Of a stretch of 57,156 bases of DNA, positions 32,556 to 42,304 are shown piece by piece (position 1 is the first letter of the stretch; each line of letters opens with the position of its first letter). The stretch is from Saprolegnia diclina VS20 (taxonomy: Eukaryota > Oomycota > Saprolegniomycetes > Saprolegniales > Saprolegniaceae), in the NCBI RefSeq assembly GCF_000281045.1, contig NW_008246071.1:190542-247697 (forward strand). The letters run 5' to 3'. The notes beneath the pieces were generated by a model. It made no database searches. It worked only from the letters and a program-made list of their open reading frames with translations, and had not been told where the DNA came from. Made by a program: the position numbers and the translations under genes.

Positions 32556-35500
32556 CTAGGGCGACAGCAACGACGAGGTCGGCGAGCCCGTCGGCGTGGT
32601 TTGCGCGAGGACCTTGTCGAGGTACCCGCCTTCTTGGCAGAGCTCGTAAAAGATGCCGCGGCCGAGCGCGATGAGGTCGTTTGGGCTGTCGCACTGCGCG
32701 ATGCGGCCTTGGTCAAAGACCAAAATGCGGTCGCAGTCGAGGACCGTGTCGAGGCGGTGCGCGATCGTGAGCACCGTCGAGTTGGCAAACTCGGTGCGAA
32801 TGACGCGCTGGAGGAGGACATCGGTCGCGTGGTCGATCGCCGCCGTCGCTTCGTCCATGACGACGACCTTGGCTTGCCGAAGGAGGGCGCGGGCCATGCA
32901 CAGCATTTGGCGCTCGCCAACACTAAAGTTCTCGCCGTTCTCTTCGACGGTCGAGTCGAGGCCGTCGGCGCGCGCGATGCGGTCGCGCATGTGCACCTTG
33001 GCGAGCGCGGACCAGAGGTCGGCGTCGACAAACTCCTCAAACGGGTCGAGGTACTGGCGGAGCGAGCCTTTGAAGAGCACAGGGTTTTGCGGAATGATAG
33101 CCAGCCGGCTGCGCAGCGTGCGGACGCCAATGGTGGCGAGATCGACGCCGTCAATCTCAATCTTGCCGGACGCAAGCTCGGCGATGCGGAAGAGCGCCAT
33201 GGTCAGACTCGACTTGCCCGCGCCCGTGCGCCCGACGATGCCGACCTTTTCGCCGGCGCGGATCGAGACGCTCACTTGCTTGAGCACGAGCGGGTCGTAC
33301 GACTTGTAGCGGAAGCTGACGTTCTGGATGCTAATCGCTCCGTGCTCGGGCCACGCTTTTGGCACTGCGCCTGGAATCACGCGCGGCGGCTCGGTGGGCA
33401 CGCTGCAATACTCTGCAATGCGCTCGGGGCCGACCATCGCCGTCTCGACTTGGGCGCCGATCGAGACAATGTACTCGAGCGACGGCAGCATGTTGAACGT
33501 GTAGTTGAGGACGAGGCCGATGAGGCCGGGCGAGAGCATGCCCCGGAGGTACACGAGCGAAATCGACACAAAGAGCACGAGGTGCGCCGAGAGCAGCTGC
33601 ACGCGGAGGATGAACCACTGCGTCATGACCTGGCTCGCAAACGTCGCGCTGTTGGCGGCGTCGACGTTGGCCTGGTGCGTCGACTGGAACCGGTCCATGT
33701 GCTTTTGGCCAAAGGCACGGATGACGAGCGCGCCGTCAATGCACTCGGAAATGAGATTCAGCATCGGCGACTTGGTGGTCTTGGCGACACGCTCCATCTC
33801 GCGGGCCGGCGTCACGTAGCTGCGCGCGAGCTGCACGTAAATGTAAACGAGCGGCAAGAGCAGAATGCCCGCGGCCTTGATGACGAGCACGGTCGTCGTG
33901 AGCTGCACCAAGACAGAGAAGATGACGCCAGTGAGCGGATCCAGCAGCATCGGCAGTTGGACGTCGACCGTGTTCATGTCGTTCGAGAACCGGTTGAGGA
34001 CGCGGCCGAGCGGCGTCGTATCGAAAAACTGCATCGGCGCCTGCAGCAGCGACAACGTCATCTTGTCAAAGAGCGCGCGCGACGCGCGGAGACCGCCAAC
34101 AAAGATGCTGACCGTGCGCAGCGTGCACATGAGGATGCCGCCAAGCGCTAGACCGGCGTACGTCCAGAGGTACACATGCGAGTCGGCGGTCGATGGCGCT
34201 GAGCTCCACGCGCCCAGCATGAGGTCGCCGGCCACCTGCATCGTCTGTCCGACGAGGAGAAGAACCGCCCAGCATAGTAGGACCTTGACGCCGCCAATCG
34301 CGCGCACGTAGGACGCAAACACCTTGGTCGAGACACGGCCTTTCGAGCGCATTTCTTGGAAAATGAGCTGACCGGTCGGCGAGCTCTCTTCTTCGTACGC
34401 GTACGGCGGGTAGGCGGGCATCGGCAGCGGCGACGGCTCGTCTTCGTGCCCGTCCGAGGCGTCGCTCGAGCAGCGAGAGAAGACGAGCTGCTGCAAAAGC
34501 GGGCTCGGGAGCTCCTTCTGCACCGGCGTGTTGGTAAGGACGCCGTGCTTGGTGACCTCGATCGTGCGGTCAATGAGCTTGGACGAGATGATCTCGGGGC
34601 AGTGGGTCACGAGCAGAATCGTCTTCTTGGCCAAGAGACCGAGAATGCACTTGGTGAAAATATCGTTCTGGACGATCGCGTCGACGGCCGACAAGGGCGC
34701 GTCCAAAAGAAAGATGTCGGCGTCGCTATAGCACGCTCGCGCCAGCGCAATGCGCGCCTTCTGGCCGCCAGAGACGTTGATGCCCTTTTGGCCAATTTCC
34801 GTGCGGTCGCCGGCCGGCAGCAGCGCCACGTCCTTGGTCAGCGCGCAGGCGTCGAGGACGGCCTGGTACTTCTTCCGGTCGTAGCGGCGGCCAAAGAGGA
34901 TGTTGTCGCGGATCGACGAGTTTTGGATCCACGCCTGCTGCGAAAAGTACGCAACGTCGCCGCCCCGGTACACTAGACTACCGTCGGCCTTGTGCATCTC
35001 GCCCAGCAGCGCCGCGATGAGCGACGACTTGCCCGCGCCGACGACGCCGTGGATCACGACAAGCTCGCCTTTCGCAATAGAAAGATCGACGTTGGCAAAG
35101 AGGGGCGGCGTCTCGGCCGTCCACGCAAACGTGCCGTGGGCGATGACAATGTCGTACGCCGCATACGCCTTGGCGGCGTCGGGGTGCGTCGCCGGCGTCA
35201 TGACTTCAGCGGCGTCCTTCTCGTGGAGGTCGAGGAACTCACGTATCCGCCGCGTGGCGACGAGTGCCTGCATGAGGTTGGCGATGACTTGGGGCAGCGC
35301 CATCATCGGGAACCGGAGCATGCTAAAGAGGCTCAGCGCCGTAAAGACCTTGGCGGCCGACAGCGTCTTGTGCATCACGAGCGTGTACGTGCCAAGCGAT
35401 GCGATCGTGACGACGATCGGGGCCGCGAGGAGGAGACCGACCCAGACCGACTGCAGGCGAAAGACACTGCGGAGCGCGCCGAGCTCGGCTTCGCGATCGC

Positions 35501-36431
35501 CCGAGACCTTGTCGTAGAACTTCTCCTCCCACGCGTTGAGCTTGAGGATCTGCATCGCGCCAAAGATCTCGCCGACCGACTTCATGCGCGCGTCCTTGAG
35601 CTCCATGAGGCGCCGGAACACCGAGCGCTGGGTTGTCGCGAGGCAGTTGTTGGTGACGAGGACAACGCCAATGACGCCAGCACCGACAAACGCCGCGTAC
35701 CCGATCACGCGGTGGAGCATGTACAGGATCGCAATCGTCTGGAGTGGGAAGAGCCAGAGCTGGTTGGCGCCGACGGAGAAGTTGATGATGGCTTGGACGT
35801 CGGTCGAAAACATGTTGGCGATTTCGCCCGAGCTCTTCTCTCGGCGGGCGCTCGCGTCCAGTACGAGCGCCTTCTGGAAGAGAAGGTGCTGCAGCGCCGA
35901 CGTCACATCGAGCGCAATGCGCTGCGTCTCGAAACTCACGCGCGCGCTCAGAATGGCCTGGACCACCTTGACAATGTAGAGCGCGCCGACGACAAAGAGG
36001 ACGTCGGCCATCGCAAAGGCGCCGGCGTCGGCGCTCGCGGCCGAGACGATCTCGTGCAGCACGTACGGCGCGTAGAGCGTGCAGCCGACGACGAGCACCT
36101 GGATGGCGCCAATGGCGGCAAAGCGCCGCCCGTGGAGCGATAGGATCGTACGCAAGATCGAGTGCGAGCTCCGCAAGCTGCGCTCGAAGCGGCGGCTCAC
36201 ACGCTTGCAGACATGCGACGGCTCGAGCGGCCAGACGTCGGCCATGTCGAGCTGCCGCTCGTTCCCGAGCGCGAGCAGCGGCGAGGTCCATAAATAGAGC
36301 GCGCGCGAGAGGTGCGACGCGTGTGTGCGCGGGTGGAGGTCGGGTTTGCGCTCGTGGCCGAGCGAGACCGCCGAGTAGGACGGCGGCACCGGCGGCATAA
36401 CAACGAGGGGTGGGCGATTGAAGAATGCCAT
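32556..36431 (-). CDS. ABC transporter, ABCC (MRP) subfamily, full-length
   Basis: Intronless. I take ATG 36431 (MAFFNRPPLVVMPP), giving about 1,290 residues; the frame continues upstream without support. Layout is TMD1-NBD1-TMD2-NBD2 with no TMD0, so it is the short ABCC type. NBD1 has Walker A GVVGAGKSSLIAALLGEM, signature VSGGQKARIALARA, and Walker B FLLDAPLSAVDA, with Ala where a catalytic Glu would be (NBD1 is degenerate in this subfamily). NBD2 has GRTGAGKSSLTMALFRI, signature FSVGERQMLCMARA, and an intact VVVMDEATAAID. PLGRVLNRFSNDMNTVD in TMD2 is also typical. Expected role: ATP-driven export of organic anions or conjugates across the plasma or vacuolar membrane. The substrate is unknown. 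ABCC genes are numerous in oomycetes. Confidence 0.93.
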   Translation of the reverse strand: MAFFNRPPLVVMPPVPPSYSAVSLGHERKPDLHPRTHASHLSRALYLWTSPLLALGNERQLDMADVWPLEPSHVCKRVSRRFERSLRSSHSILRTILSLHGRRFAAIGAIQVLVVGCTLYAPYVLHEIVSAASADAGAFAMADVLFVVGALYIVKVVQAILSARVSFETQRIALDVTSALQHLLFQKALVLDASARREKSSGEIANMFSTDVQAIINFSVGANQLWLFPLQTIAILYMLHRVIGYAAFVGAGVIGVVLVTNNCLATTQRSVFRRLMELKDARMKSVGEIFGAMQILKLNAWEEKFYDKVSGDREAELGALRSVFRLQSVWVGLLLAAPIVVTIASLGTYTLVMHKTLSAAKVFTALSLFSMLRFPMMALPQVIANLMQALVATRRIREFLDLHEKDAAEVMTPATHPDAAKAYAAYDIVIAHGTFAWTAETPPLFANVDLSIAKGELVVIHGVVGAGKSSLIAALLGEMHKADGSLVYRGGDVAYFSQQAWIQNSSIRDNILFGRRYDRKKYQAVLDACALTKDVALLPAGDRTEIGQKGINVSGGQKARIALARACYSDADIFLLDAPLSAVDAIVQNDIFTKCILGLLAKKTILLVTHCPEIISSKLIDRTIEVTKHGVLTNTPVQKELPSPLLQQLVFSRCSSDASDGHEDEPSPLPMPAYPPYAYEEESSPTGQLIFQEMRSKGRVSTKVFASYVRAIGGVKVLLCWAVLLLVGQTMQVAGDLMLGAWSSAPSTADSHVYLWTYAGLALGGILMCTLRTVSIFVGGLRASRALFDKMTLSLLQAPMQFFDTTPLGRVLNRFSNDMNTVDVQLPMLLDPLTGVIFSVLVQLTTTVLVIKAAGILLLPLVYIYVQLARSYVTPAREMERVAKTTKSPMLNLISECIDGALVIRAFGQKHMDRFQSTHQANVDAANSATFASQVMTQWFILRVQLLSAHLVLFVSISLVYLRGMLSPGLIGLVLNYTFNMLPSLEYIVSIGAQVETAMVGPERIAEYCSVPTEPPRVIPGAVPKAWPEHGAISIQNVSFRYKSYDPLVLKQVSVSIRAGEKVGIVGRTGAGKSSLTMALFRIAELASGKIEIDGVDLATIGVRTLRSRLAIIPQNPVLFKGSLRQYLDPFEEFVDADLWSALAKVHMRDRIARADGLDSTVEENGENFSVGERQMLCMARALLRQAKVVVMDEATAAIDHATDVLLQRVIRTEFANSTVLTIAHRLDTVLDCDRILVFDQGRIAQCDSPNDLIALGRGIFYELCQEGGYLDKVLAQTTPTGSPTSSLLSP

Positions 36432-37237
36432 GCGGAGCACATGCTGCCCGCGGGCGTTCCGAGACATGCTGTGAGCTACCCATGTGAGTGCCTCCGCCAT
36501 GCGGTCGCAAAGTCTTGTCCCACGCGCGCCGTCGACTCGGTACATGGCGTGGATACAGCGCCAGGTCAAACCGTACAACGTCCATTCCCGTACGTACCGT
36601 CCAACGTGGCACCCAATCGCATGCGCTTGTCGGTGTCAACACGGCCTGTCGACACCGCGGACGGGGGAAACAAGCTGTACGATGTACGAGCAATGTACGG
36701 AAGATTCATGTTGCCCTTTCTGCGAGATCGCAAGAAGATCGCCGGCCAAATCTTCAAACGCCAAATGTGCATGACGTAGCAGCGTCTTCGGCGCCTTTGC
36801 CACGGCCGCCGTGCGAGCGCGTCGTCGACGGCCTGACGAAGGCTGCCTGCGGTGCAAGTTGAACATGGCAAGACCACGTGTCCCACATCAATCAAAACGC
36901 ACTCTGGGATCAGAGCTGCTATCTCTGGGAGGGTGTATGGAGCAAGGCAACGAGTGGCTTCAAGGTGCTTCCTAAAGTTGAGCCGATGCGCCGTACGATG
37001 TACCTGTCGTAGCGTAGTACCCGTCGGCAGTAGCAGTGGCGCGTGCTAAGATGAAGCACCTACGGTAGTGCGCGGACGAAGAGTCGGTGGCTTCGCTGCG
37101 ACGTCCGGAGGCACCTGTGGCGATTGCATGACTTGGTAGAGTACGTGGTGCAACGGTGCGATCAAGAGCCCAACAACGGCGAACGCCACTGAAGTGATGT
37201 TCGATGTGTCATTGTATACCAGACACGACTCTACTCT
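36432..37237. other. Intergenic, ABCC promoter side
   Basis: 806 bp with no convincing exon on either strand. Open frames here lack the local codon bias. Confidence 0.4.
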
Positions 37238-38245
37238 TTACACAGTGATAGCCGAGTCTTCGTGCTGGACGTCTTGGATCTCGAACAAACGGATCTTCTC
37301 GGCCATGCTACCGTCAGGGTACACGGCCGCGACGCGCGACACGTCGTCGGGACTATCGAGGAGGCGCCGCACCGAGAGACCGGCGTGTCCAAGAAGCCGG
37401 AAGAGCATGTCGTCGGACGCGGAGCTTCGCGTTTGGTGCGACAGCAGCATGAGTCGGTTCTTTTTACTGCGCCCTGGCGTCAGTGGCCAGCGCAAGAGCC
37501 GCTCAATGGTTGCAACCAGGGCGGGAATCAATGTCTCAACCCACACAATGTCCGAACCCAGGATCACGTCGGCCGCGTCGAGCTGCAACGACGACGGGAA
37601 GTCGCGATGGAACCAGTCGAGCTCTGCAGCGCGCGTTGTTTGGGTCGGGTGCAAGGCGCGCAACCGCTCCTTATTGAGTGCAATGTTGTGGTTGGTATTG
37701 GCCAGCGTGTACGCAAGGTCGGTCAGGAGCACATCATCGGCACCGCAAAAGGCCGCGGCGAGCCCGACGAGCCCGGTGCCAGCACCGAGCTCAATGACGC
37801 GGCGCCCAGCGACGCTGTGGGGGCTACCTCGCGGCTGCTGCTCGAGGTACTTGGCCAAGACCACCGAGCCATCCCAGATCGTCAAACCCGTGCCTTGGCC
37901 CGTGTTGCCGACCTCATCAATGAGCACGGGCTCTCCGTGGATCGTCATCTCGCCCTTGTCGAATGCAAAGTTGAAGCCGCGACTCGCGATCGCAGCGACC
38001 GCGCCCGATGGCCGGCGCGGGAAAAGGATACGCGCATGGGTCTTGACTTGCGCGGCGGATGTCAATGGTACAAAGGTGTTGGCGCTGGCGTCGAAAATGG
38101 TCATGGGCGTGGCGTCGCCGGCCGCTGACGGCGGCAAGAGAGCGTGGATGGCCGACGTGATGGCTTCGATCGAGGCATCTTTCGGCACGCGCACGCGCTG
38201 GTGGCCGTCAAAGTAGCCATCAGCTTCGACAATCAAGACGTTCAT
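37238..38245 (-). CDS. METTL21-like protein lysine methyltransferase
   Basis: Single exon. I take ATG 38245 (MNVLIVEADGYFDG). A start at 38296 would add a signal peptide-like stretch, which does not fit a SAM-dependent cytosolic enzyme. About 335 residues. An N-terminal beta-rich region of about 90 residues precedes the Rossmann domain, with TGLTIWDGSVVLAKYL, motif I VIELGAGTGLVGLAAA, LLTDL, and VILGSDIVW (motif IV, DxxY-like). These match methyltransferase family 16 (METTL21/EEF1AKMT3/Nnt1), which methylates lysines in translation factors and chaperones. The target is unknown. It shares a bidirectional promoter with the CCCH-ABITRAM gene (168 bp). Confidence 0.8.
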   Translation of the reverse strand: MNVLIVEADGYFDGHQRVRVPKDASIEAITSAIHALLPPSAAGDATPMTIFDASANTFVPLTSAAQVKTHARILFPRRPSGAVAAIASRGFNFAFDKGEMTIHGEPVLIDEVGNTGQGTGLTIWDGSVVLAKYLEQQPRGSPHSVAGRRVIELGAGTGLVGLAAAFCGADDVLLTDLAYTLANTNHNIALNKERLRALHPTQTTRAAELDWFHRDFPSSLQLDAADVILGSDIVWVETLIPALVATIERLLRWPLTPGRSKKNRLMLLSHQTRSSASDDMLFRLLGHAGLSVRRLLDSPDDVSRVAAVYPDGSMAEKIRLFEIQDVQHEDSAITV

Positions 38246-38311
38246 GGAGAACACGCGAGTCGTGAGGCAGACGAGCAAGAAGGTCGCTAGTCGCATGTAC
38301 TAGTAGCAATT

Positions 38312-38355
38312 GAAAAGCGCACCTATCTCGCGAGATAGCATTGGGTGCGCTTTTC
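38312..38355. promoter_or_regulatory. Long inverted repeat with central TCTCGCGAGA in a bidirectional promoter
   Basis: The perfect 16-bp palindrome CTATCTCGCGAGATAG lies at 38323-38338. It is nested in perfect 12-bp arms, GAAAAGCGCACC (38312-38323) and GGTGCGCTTTTC (38344-38355). It lies between the divergent ATGs at 38245 and 38413, with a CCAAT box immediately after (38359-38370). A regulatory role is inferred from position and symmetry. Confidence 0.7.
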
Positions 38356-38412
38356 GTACGCCAATCAGCGTTGGCGAGGATCGCATCCAGCCCAGACAAC
38401 GTGCGAATTTGA

Positions 38413-39485
38413 ATGGAGGCAAGCGGGAAGACGACCGAAGCGGCGCCGACGGCCGTGCTGCCAGTGGCCGCCCCGGCGCCGGCAATCGAGACGAGCACGC
38501 CGACGCCCACTGCTGCGCCCGCCGAGGCAGAGCCGGCGCAAAAGCTCGTGGGCAAGAAGCGCCGCCGTGAGCGAAAGCAAGCGCTCAAGAAGTCGCAGCT
38601 CTGCCGCCACTTTGACAAGCCGACGGGCTGCCCGTTCCCGGACTGCGTCTACGCCCACGGCTTGTACGCGGATACATACATGCGCTCAAGCTCACAATAC
38701 GCGGGATAGGGACGAGATCCAGGACGGCGGCGCCATCACGGTCTCGGCCCAGCGCAAGCTCCTGCGCGAACAGGGCGAGCAGCGCCAAAACGAAAAGTTC
38801 ATCTTGAGCACAAAGGACGCCAAGGACGCGCCGGTCGCCGAGTACGTGGCGCGCACGGGCTCGATGGTCGACCGCTACTACACGCGCTTGTATGCGTCCG
38901 ACGTGCTGGAGAAGCCCAACGAGGACCAGTTTGTCAACATGCACTCGAACCGCCTCTGCGTCGTACGGCCCGTCTTTGTCCCATGCACTATCCTCACTCG
39001 CGCGACTACTAGCTGGGCATTGCGCCGGGCCACGCGATCTTCAAGGACAACCTCACGGTGACCAAAGTTGAGTTTGAGCAGTCCGTGCTCGACAACAAGG
39101 TCTCGGGAAAGAAGAAGAAGGGCGGCGTGTGGTTCAACCCGCAGTCGATCGTCTGCCGCATCGTGTGCGCCAACGACGTGACGTACAGCATCCGCAGGTA
39201 GGTCCCCCACCACAAGCCCGCTTCATGCTCGGAGCTAGCTGCATCCGCGGTGCCCTTATCGAGTTCAACGAGCGCCTACTCGAGACGCCCGAGCTCGTCA
39301 CGCGCAAGGTAGCATCATTCTCGTGCGTCTTCGTGATGTACATGCTAACGTAGCCGTTCACGGAAGGCTTCCTCGCCATCGTGCGCCCCAAGCCCGTCGA
39401 AGTGGCCGAGATCCAAGCGTCGCTGCTCAAGCACGCCGACTACGTGGCGCTCCGCGGCTTCACCGACCCCAAAGTGTTTCAGTAA
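38413..39485 (+). CDS. CCCH zinc finger-ABITRAM (FAM206A/Simiate-like) protein
   Basis: Five exons. The start MEASGKTTEAAPTA leads to a low-complexity Ala/Pro region, then a basic stretch KKRRRERKQALKK and a CCCH finger, LCRHFDKPTGCPFPDCVYAHG. Splicing then gives GLDEIQDGGAITV and the ABITRAM core: RYYTRLYASDVLEKPNEDQ, LCVLGIAPGHAIF, VLDNKVSGKKKKGGVWFNP, IRSCIRGALIEFNERLLETP, RKPFTEGFLAIVRPKP. These match the animal protein almost segment by segment. ABITRAM is a small nuclear protein linked to transcription and actin. The CCCH finger suggests RNA binding, and the fusion is unusual. Ends at DPKVFQ. Confidence 0.85.
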
Positions 39486-39534
39486 TACAGTGCGGTATCT
39501 GCATTCATACGACGCAGCCTTACAGCGGGTGGGC

Positions 39535-40761
39535 TTACGTGGGCTTGCGAATCACTGCGTCCAGCATCGTGCGCATGAAGCGCGTGAGCTCGCTTCGGGA
39601 AAAGCTCAGATCCTCCTGTAAATGAGGTGAGTCGACGCATGGGAATACAAAGAGAAAACATACGAGGAGGTAGGCCGGCGCGGTGGCGTCGGCTTGGCGC
39701 TTGTGGTACGCGACCTCTTCCGGCGACGGCAGGTAGTCAATCTGCTTGCGCGGGTTGGCCGGAATCGCGAGCTCAAAGGCAAACTGCTGCGCTCGGAGCG
39801 AGTCGGTGACGCGGCAAGCGACTTCCTGCACATCGCCGTCCTTCTTGAGCGTCATGTGCATGCTCGTGACCAGCTCGTACATGCGCAGCAGCTACGTGGG
39901 CGGCGTTTGTTGGATGTAGAATAAATATGTCCAGTATGCACCTTGTTGGTGTGCGCGAGCTTGGCGTGCATCTCGGAGACTGACGCGTTGGCCGACAACG
40001 CGGGCTGCTCAGCCTGCGTTTCCTCAAGCTGCAGCCGCAAGGACGTGTTTTCCGCTCGCAGTTGGTCGAACTTTTGCTTGAGGTCAGCGAATCTACGAGC
40101 AAGATGCGTGAGCCTTTGGCTGCATCGGCGTGGGAACCGACTCGCTCGATGATGCCGACTTGGCGTCTTGCTTGGACTTGGCGCGCTCGAGGTCTTCGCG
40201 CATGCGCTCGTACTTGTCGAGCTTCTTTGTGAGGTTGGCAATCTCCTGCTTCATCTTGGACGCGGCCTTGTCGTGGGCATCGGCCTCGGCTTTGGCGAGC
40301 TTGCGCGACTCTTCCAGCAGCTTCTCTGGCTCTGTTTGCCGCAGGCTCGAAAGCTCTGCATAGTCGCGCCGCAGCTTCTTCAAAGCAGTCTTGCTGTCCT
40401 TGTCGCCGTCCAGGGACAAAAGAACCTCCTCGACCGCAGAGGCAAATGAATCGGGCGACTTGGGCGACTTGGGCGACGCCTTCGGCCGCTTCTCGGGCTT
40501 CTTCGCGACAGCATCTGCCTTCTTCGCAGGCTCAGCCTTCTTGGACTCGATCGCTTCGAGCGGGCGCTTCTTCTTGCTGGGCACCGGGTCCAGCGCCGCA
40601 GCTGGCGCCTTGGCCTTGGCAGACGGCTTGGCCTTCTTGGCCTCGAGCTTCTTCAACGGGCGCTGATCGTCGCTCTCATCGCTCGAGGACCCATACGTCT
40701 TGGCGGGCGTCTCCCACTCGCCATAATGGATGGCCGCCTTCTCCTTGGTCGCCCGTGCCAT
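39535..40761 (-). CDS. Csm1/Pcs1 (monopolin)-like coiled-coil protein
   Basis: Four exons. The start MARATKEKAAIHYGEWET (40761) leads into a Lys-rich disordered region with SPKSPKSPDSF. A coiled coil follows (LLEESRKLAKAEADAHDKAA, ANLTKKLDKYERMREDLE, LKQKFDQLRAENTSLRLQLE). It ends in a compact domain with VTDSLRAQQFAFELAIPA, then KQIDYLPSPEEV, YLLEDLSFSRSELTRFM and LDAVIRKPT. That order (coiled coil, then a beta-rich RWD-like domain with an F-x-L strand, a Y-x-P stretch, and a final amphipathic helix) resembles the Csm1/Pcs1 family, kinetochore and rDNA clamp proteins. The match is by pattern, not by a decisive motif. It lies tail-to-tail with the CCCH-ABITRAM gene, 50 bp apart. Confidence 0.5.
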
Positions 40762-40932
40762 CGCCGTCGGTCCCAAACACGTTCAAGACACTTCAGGACC
40801 TGCATTTTTATTCAGATGGAACTTGACATTTGTATGCTGGAATTGTATTTCCGTCGCGTTGACTAGGAATTCCGGATAAATTAAAGACGTATGCGGAGTG
40901 CACGTGACTGGCCGCATTTTGAATCGCGCCAA

Positions 40933-42279
40933 ATGAGCGAGGAAGCATCCATCTTGCTCGGCCTGCCTGCCAAGGACGTCGCCGTCGACGACACATGCCC
41001 CTACACGGCCAAGCTGGGAGGCCTGCCGGTATGCGTGCCTAGCCCGACCTCGATAAGACGCAGCGTCTAGGCGTACTACGACCCGGCGACCGCGGTGCCA
41101 TACGAAGATCTCGTGTGCCCGCGCTGCCAGCACCAGCTCTACCTCGTCGCCCAGGTGTGTGAACGCCAACGCACTCTCTACCTGCAACGTAGCATGCGTT
41201 GGCTAGGTGTATGCACCCGTGACGACGGATCGCACGCTCTACATCTTTGGCTGCAACTCGATCAAGTGCACGACGACGACCAACAGGTACTTCAGTCCTC
41301 ATGATCTTGCTCCATATCAAAAGTATGTGCATCCAATCTTAGCTGGCGCGTGCTTCGATACGAGTCCAAGGTGGCTGAAGAGGTAGTCCCGGACGCCATG
41401 CCGCCGCCCGCTCCAGCCGCAACGCCGGGCTGGGGCGACGACGATGATGACGACGATGACGATTGGGGTGACGTGAGCACGTCTGCATGGGGCACTCCGG
41501 CCGCGGTGGCTACAACGACTGTGGATCTCGAGGCCCTCCTTGACGCGCGCGACTCGGCCATGACGACGAAGGTCGCTACGACGATTGCCAAGCCCAAAGC
41601 GACAACGACGGCGACGACCGCTGCCAGCGCGCGCCCGCACTTTCCCGCCATTTCGCTCCATGTTGAAGGCGAGCCCGAGTCGGCGGGGGCCGAGCGCTAC
41701 CAGCATGAGACGCAACTTCTCAACGCGTACCTGGCCGAAGAGGAAAAGGAGAACGCAACCGAGGTCGCGCGGCTCAAGACGATCCTCAAGGCCAAGACCG
41801 ACGTCGTGGCGTCCAGTGGCGGCGGCGAGAGCGAGTCGGTGGAAGCGTACGAGCGCACGCCCTTGCGCGAGAAGCTCTTTCTCCGCTTCCAGAAGCGCAT
41901 GAAGCGAGCGCCGACGCAGTGTCTGCGGTACCACTACGGCGGCGACCCGCTCTGGTCGTCGCCACCCCCCAAGATCGACGTGCCAGCATGTCCCTGTGGC
42001 GCGTCCCGCGTCTTTGAGCTCCAGGTAAACCCAGCCTATCTTGGACACTCGCCCTTTCTCATGCGACTGTAGCTTGTGCCGACGACCAACTACTTTTTGA
42101 ACGTTGAGAAATACGCCCACGAGACACAACCGGAAGGCGCGGGCCTTGTGCTGGGCGGCGGCATGGACTGGCAAACGGTGCTTGTCTGGTCATGCCCCGA
42201 CAGCTGCGCGCGCAGCCAAGAAGAGTTTGTGTTCGTGCAGCCCGTCACGGACGCCTCGACGAAACCCCAGCACGACTAA
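40933..42279 (+). CDS. PDCD2/PDCD2L (TSR4)-like protein
   Basis: Five exons or so. The start is MSEEASILLGLPAKDV. An early GLPAYYDPATAVPYEDLVCP carries the first zinc pair (CPRCQHQLYLVAQV) and is followed by RTLYIFGCNSIKC, typical of PDCD2. The centre is acidic (a run of nine Asp near 41440-41463). The C-terminus has QCLRYHYGGDPLWSSPPP, CPCGASRVFELQ, then LVPTTNYFLNV, GMDWQTVLVWSCPDSC and EFVFVQP, the conserved PDCD2_C signature. PDCD2/TSR4 proteins are dedicated chaperones of ribosomal protein uS5 (RPS2). Orthology within the family (PDCD2 versus PDCD2L) is not resolved. Confidence 0.9.
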
Positions 42280-42304
42280 GAACACATCTTGTGGCGCTAT
42301 GCTC

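Noticed and set aside
32541-34151. Long plus-strand frame opposite the ABC transporter
   Set aside because: It is the antisense shadow of a GC-rich gene. The composition is Arg/Glu/Ala/Val-biased and no motif is present.
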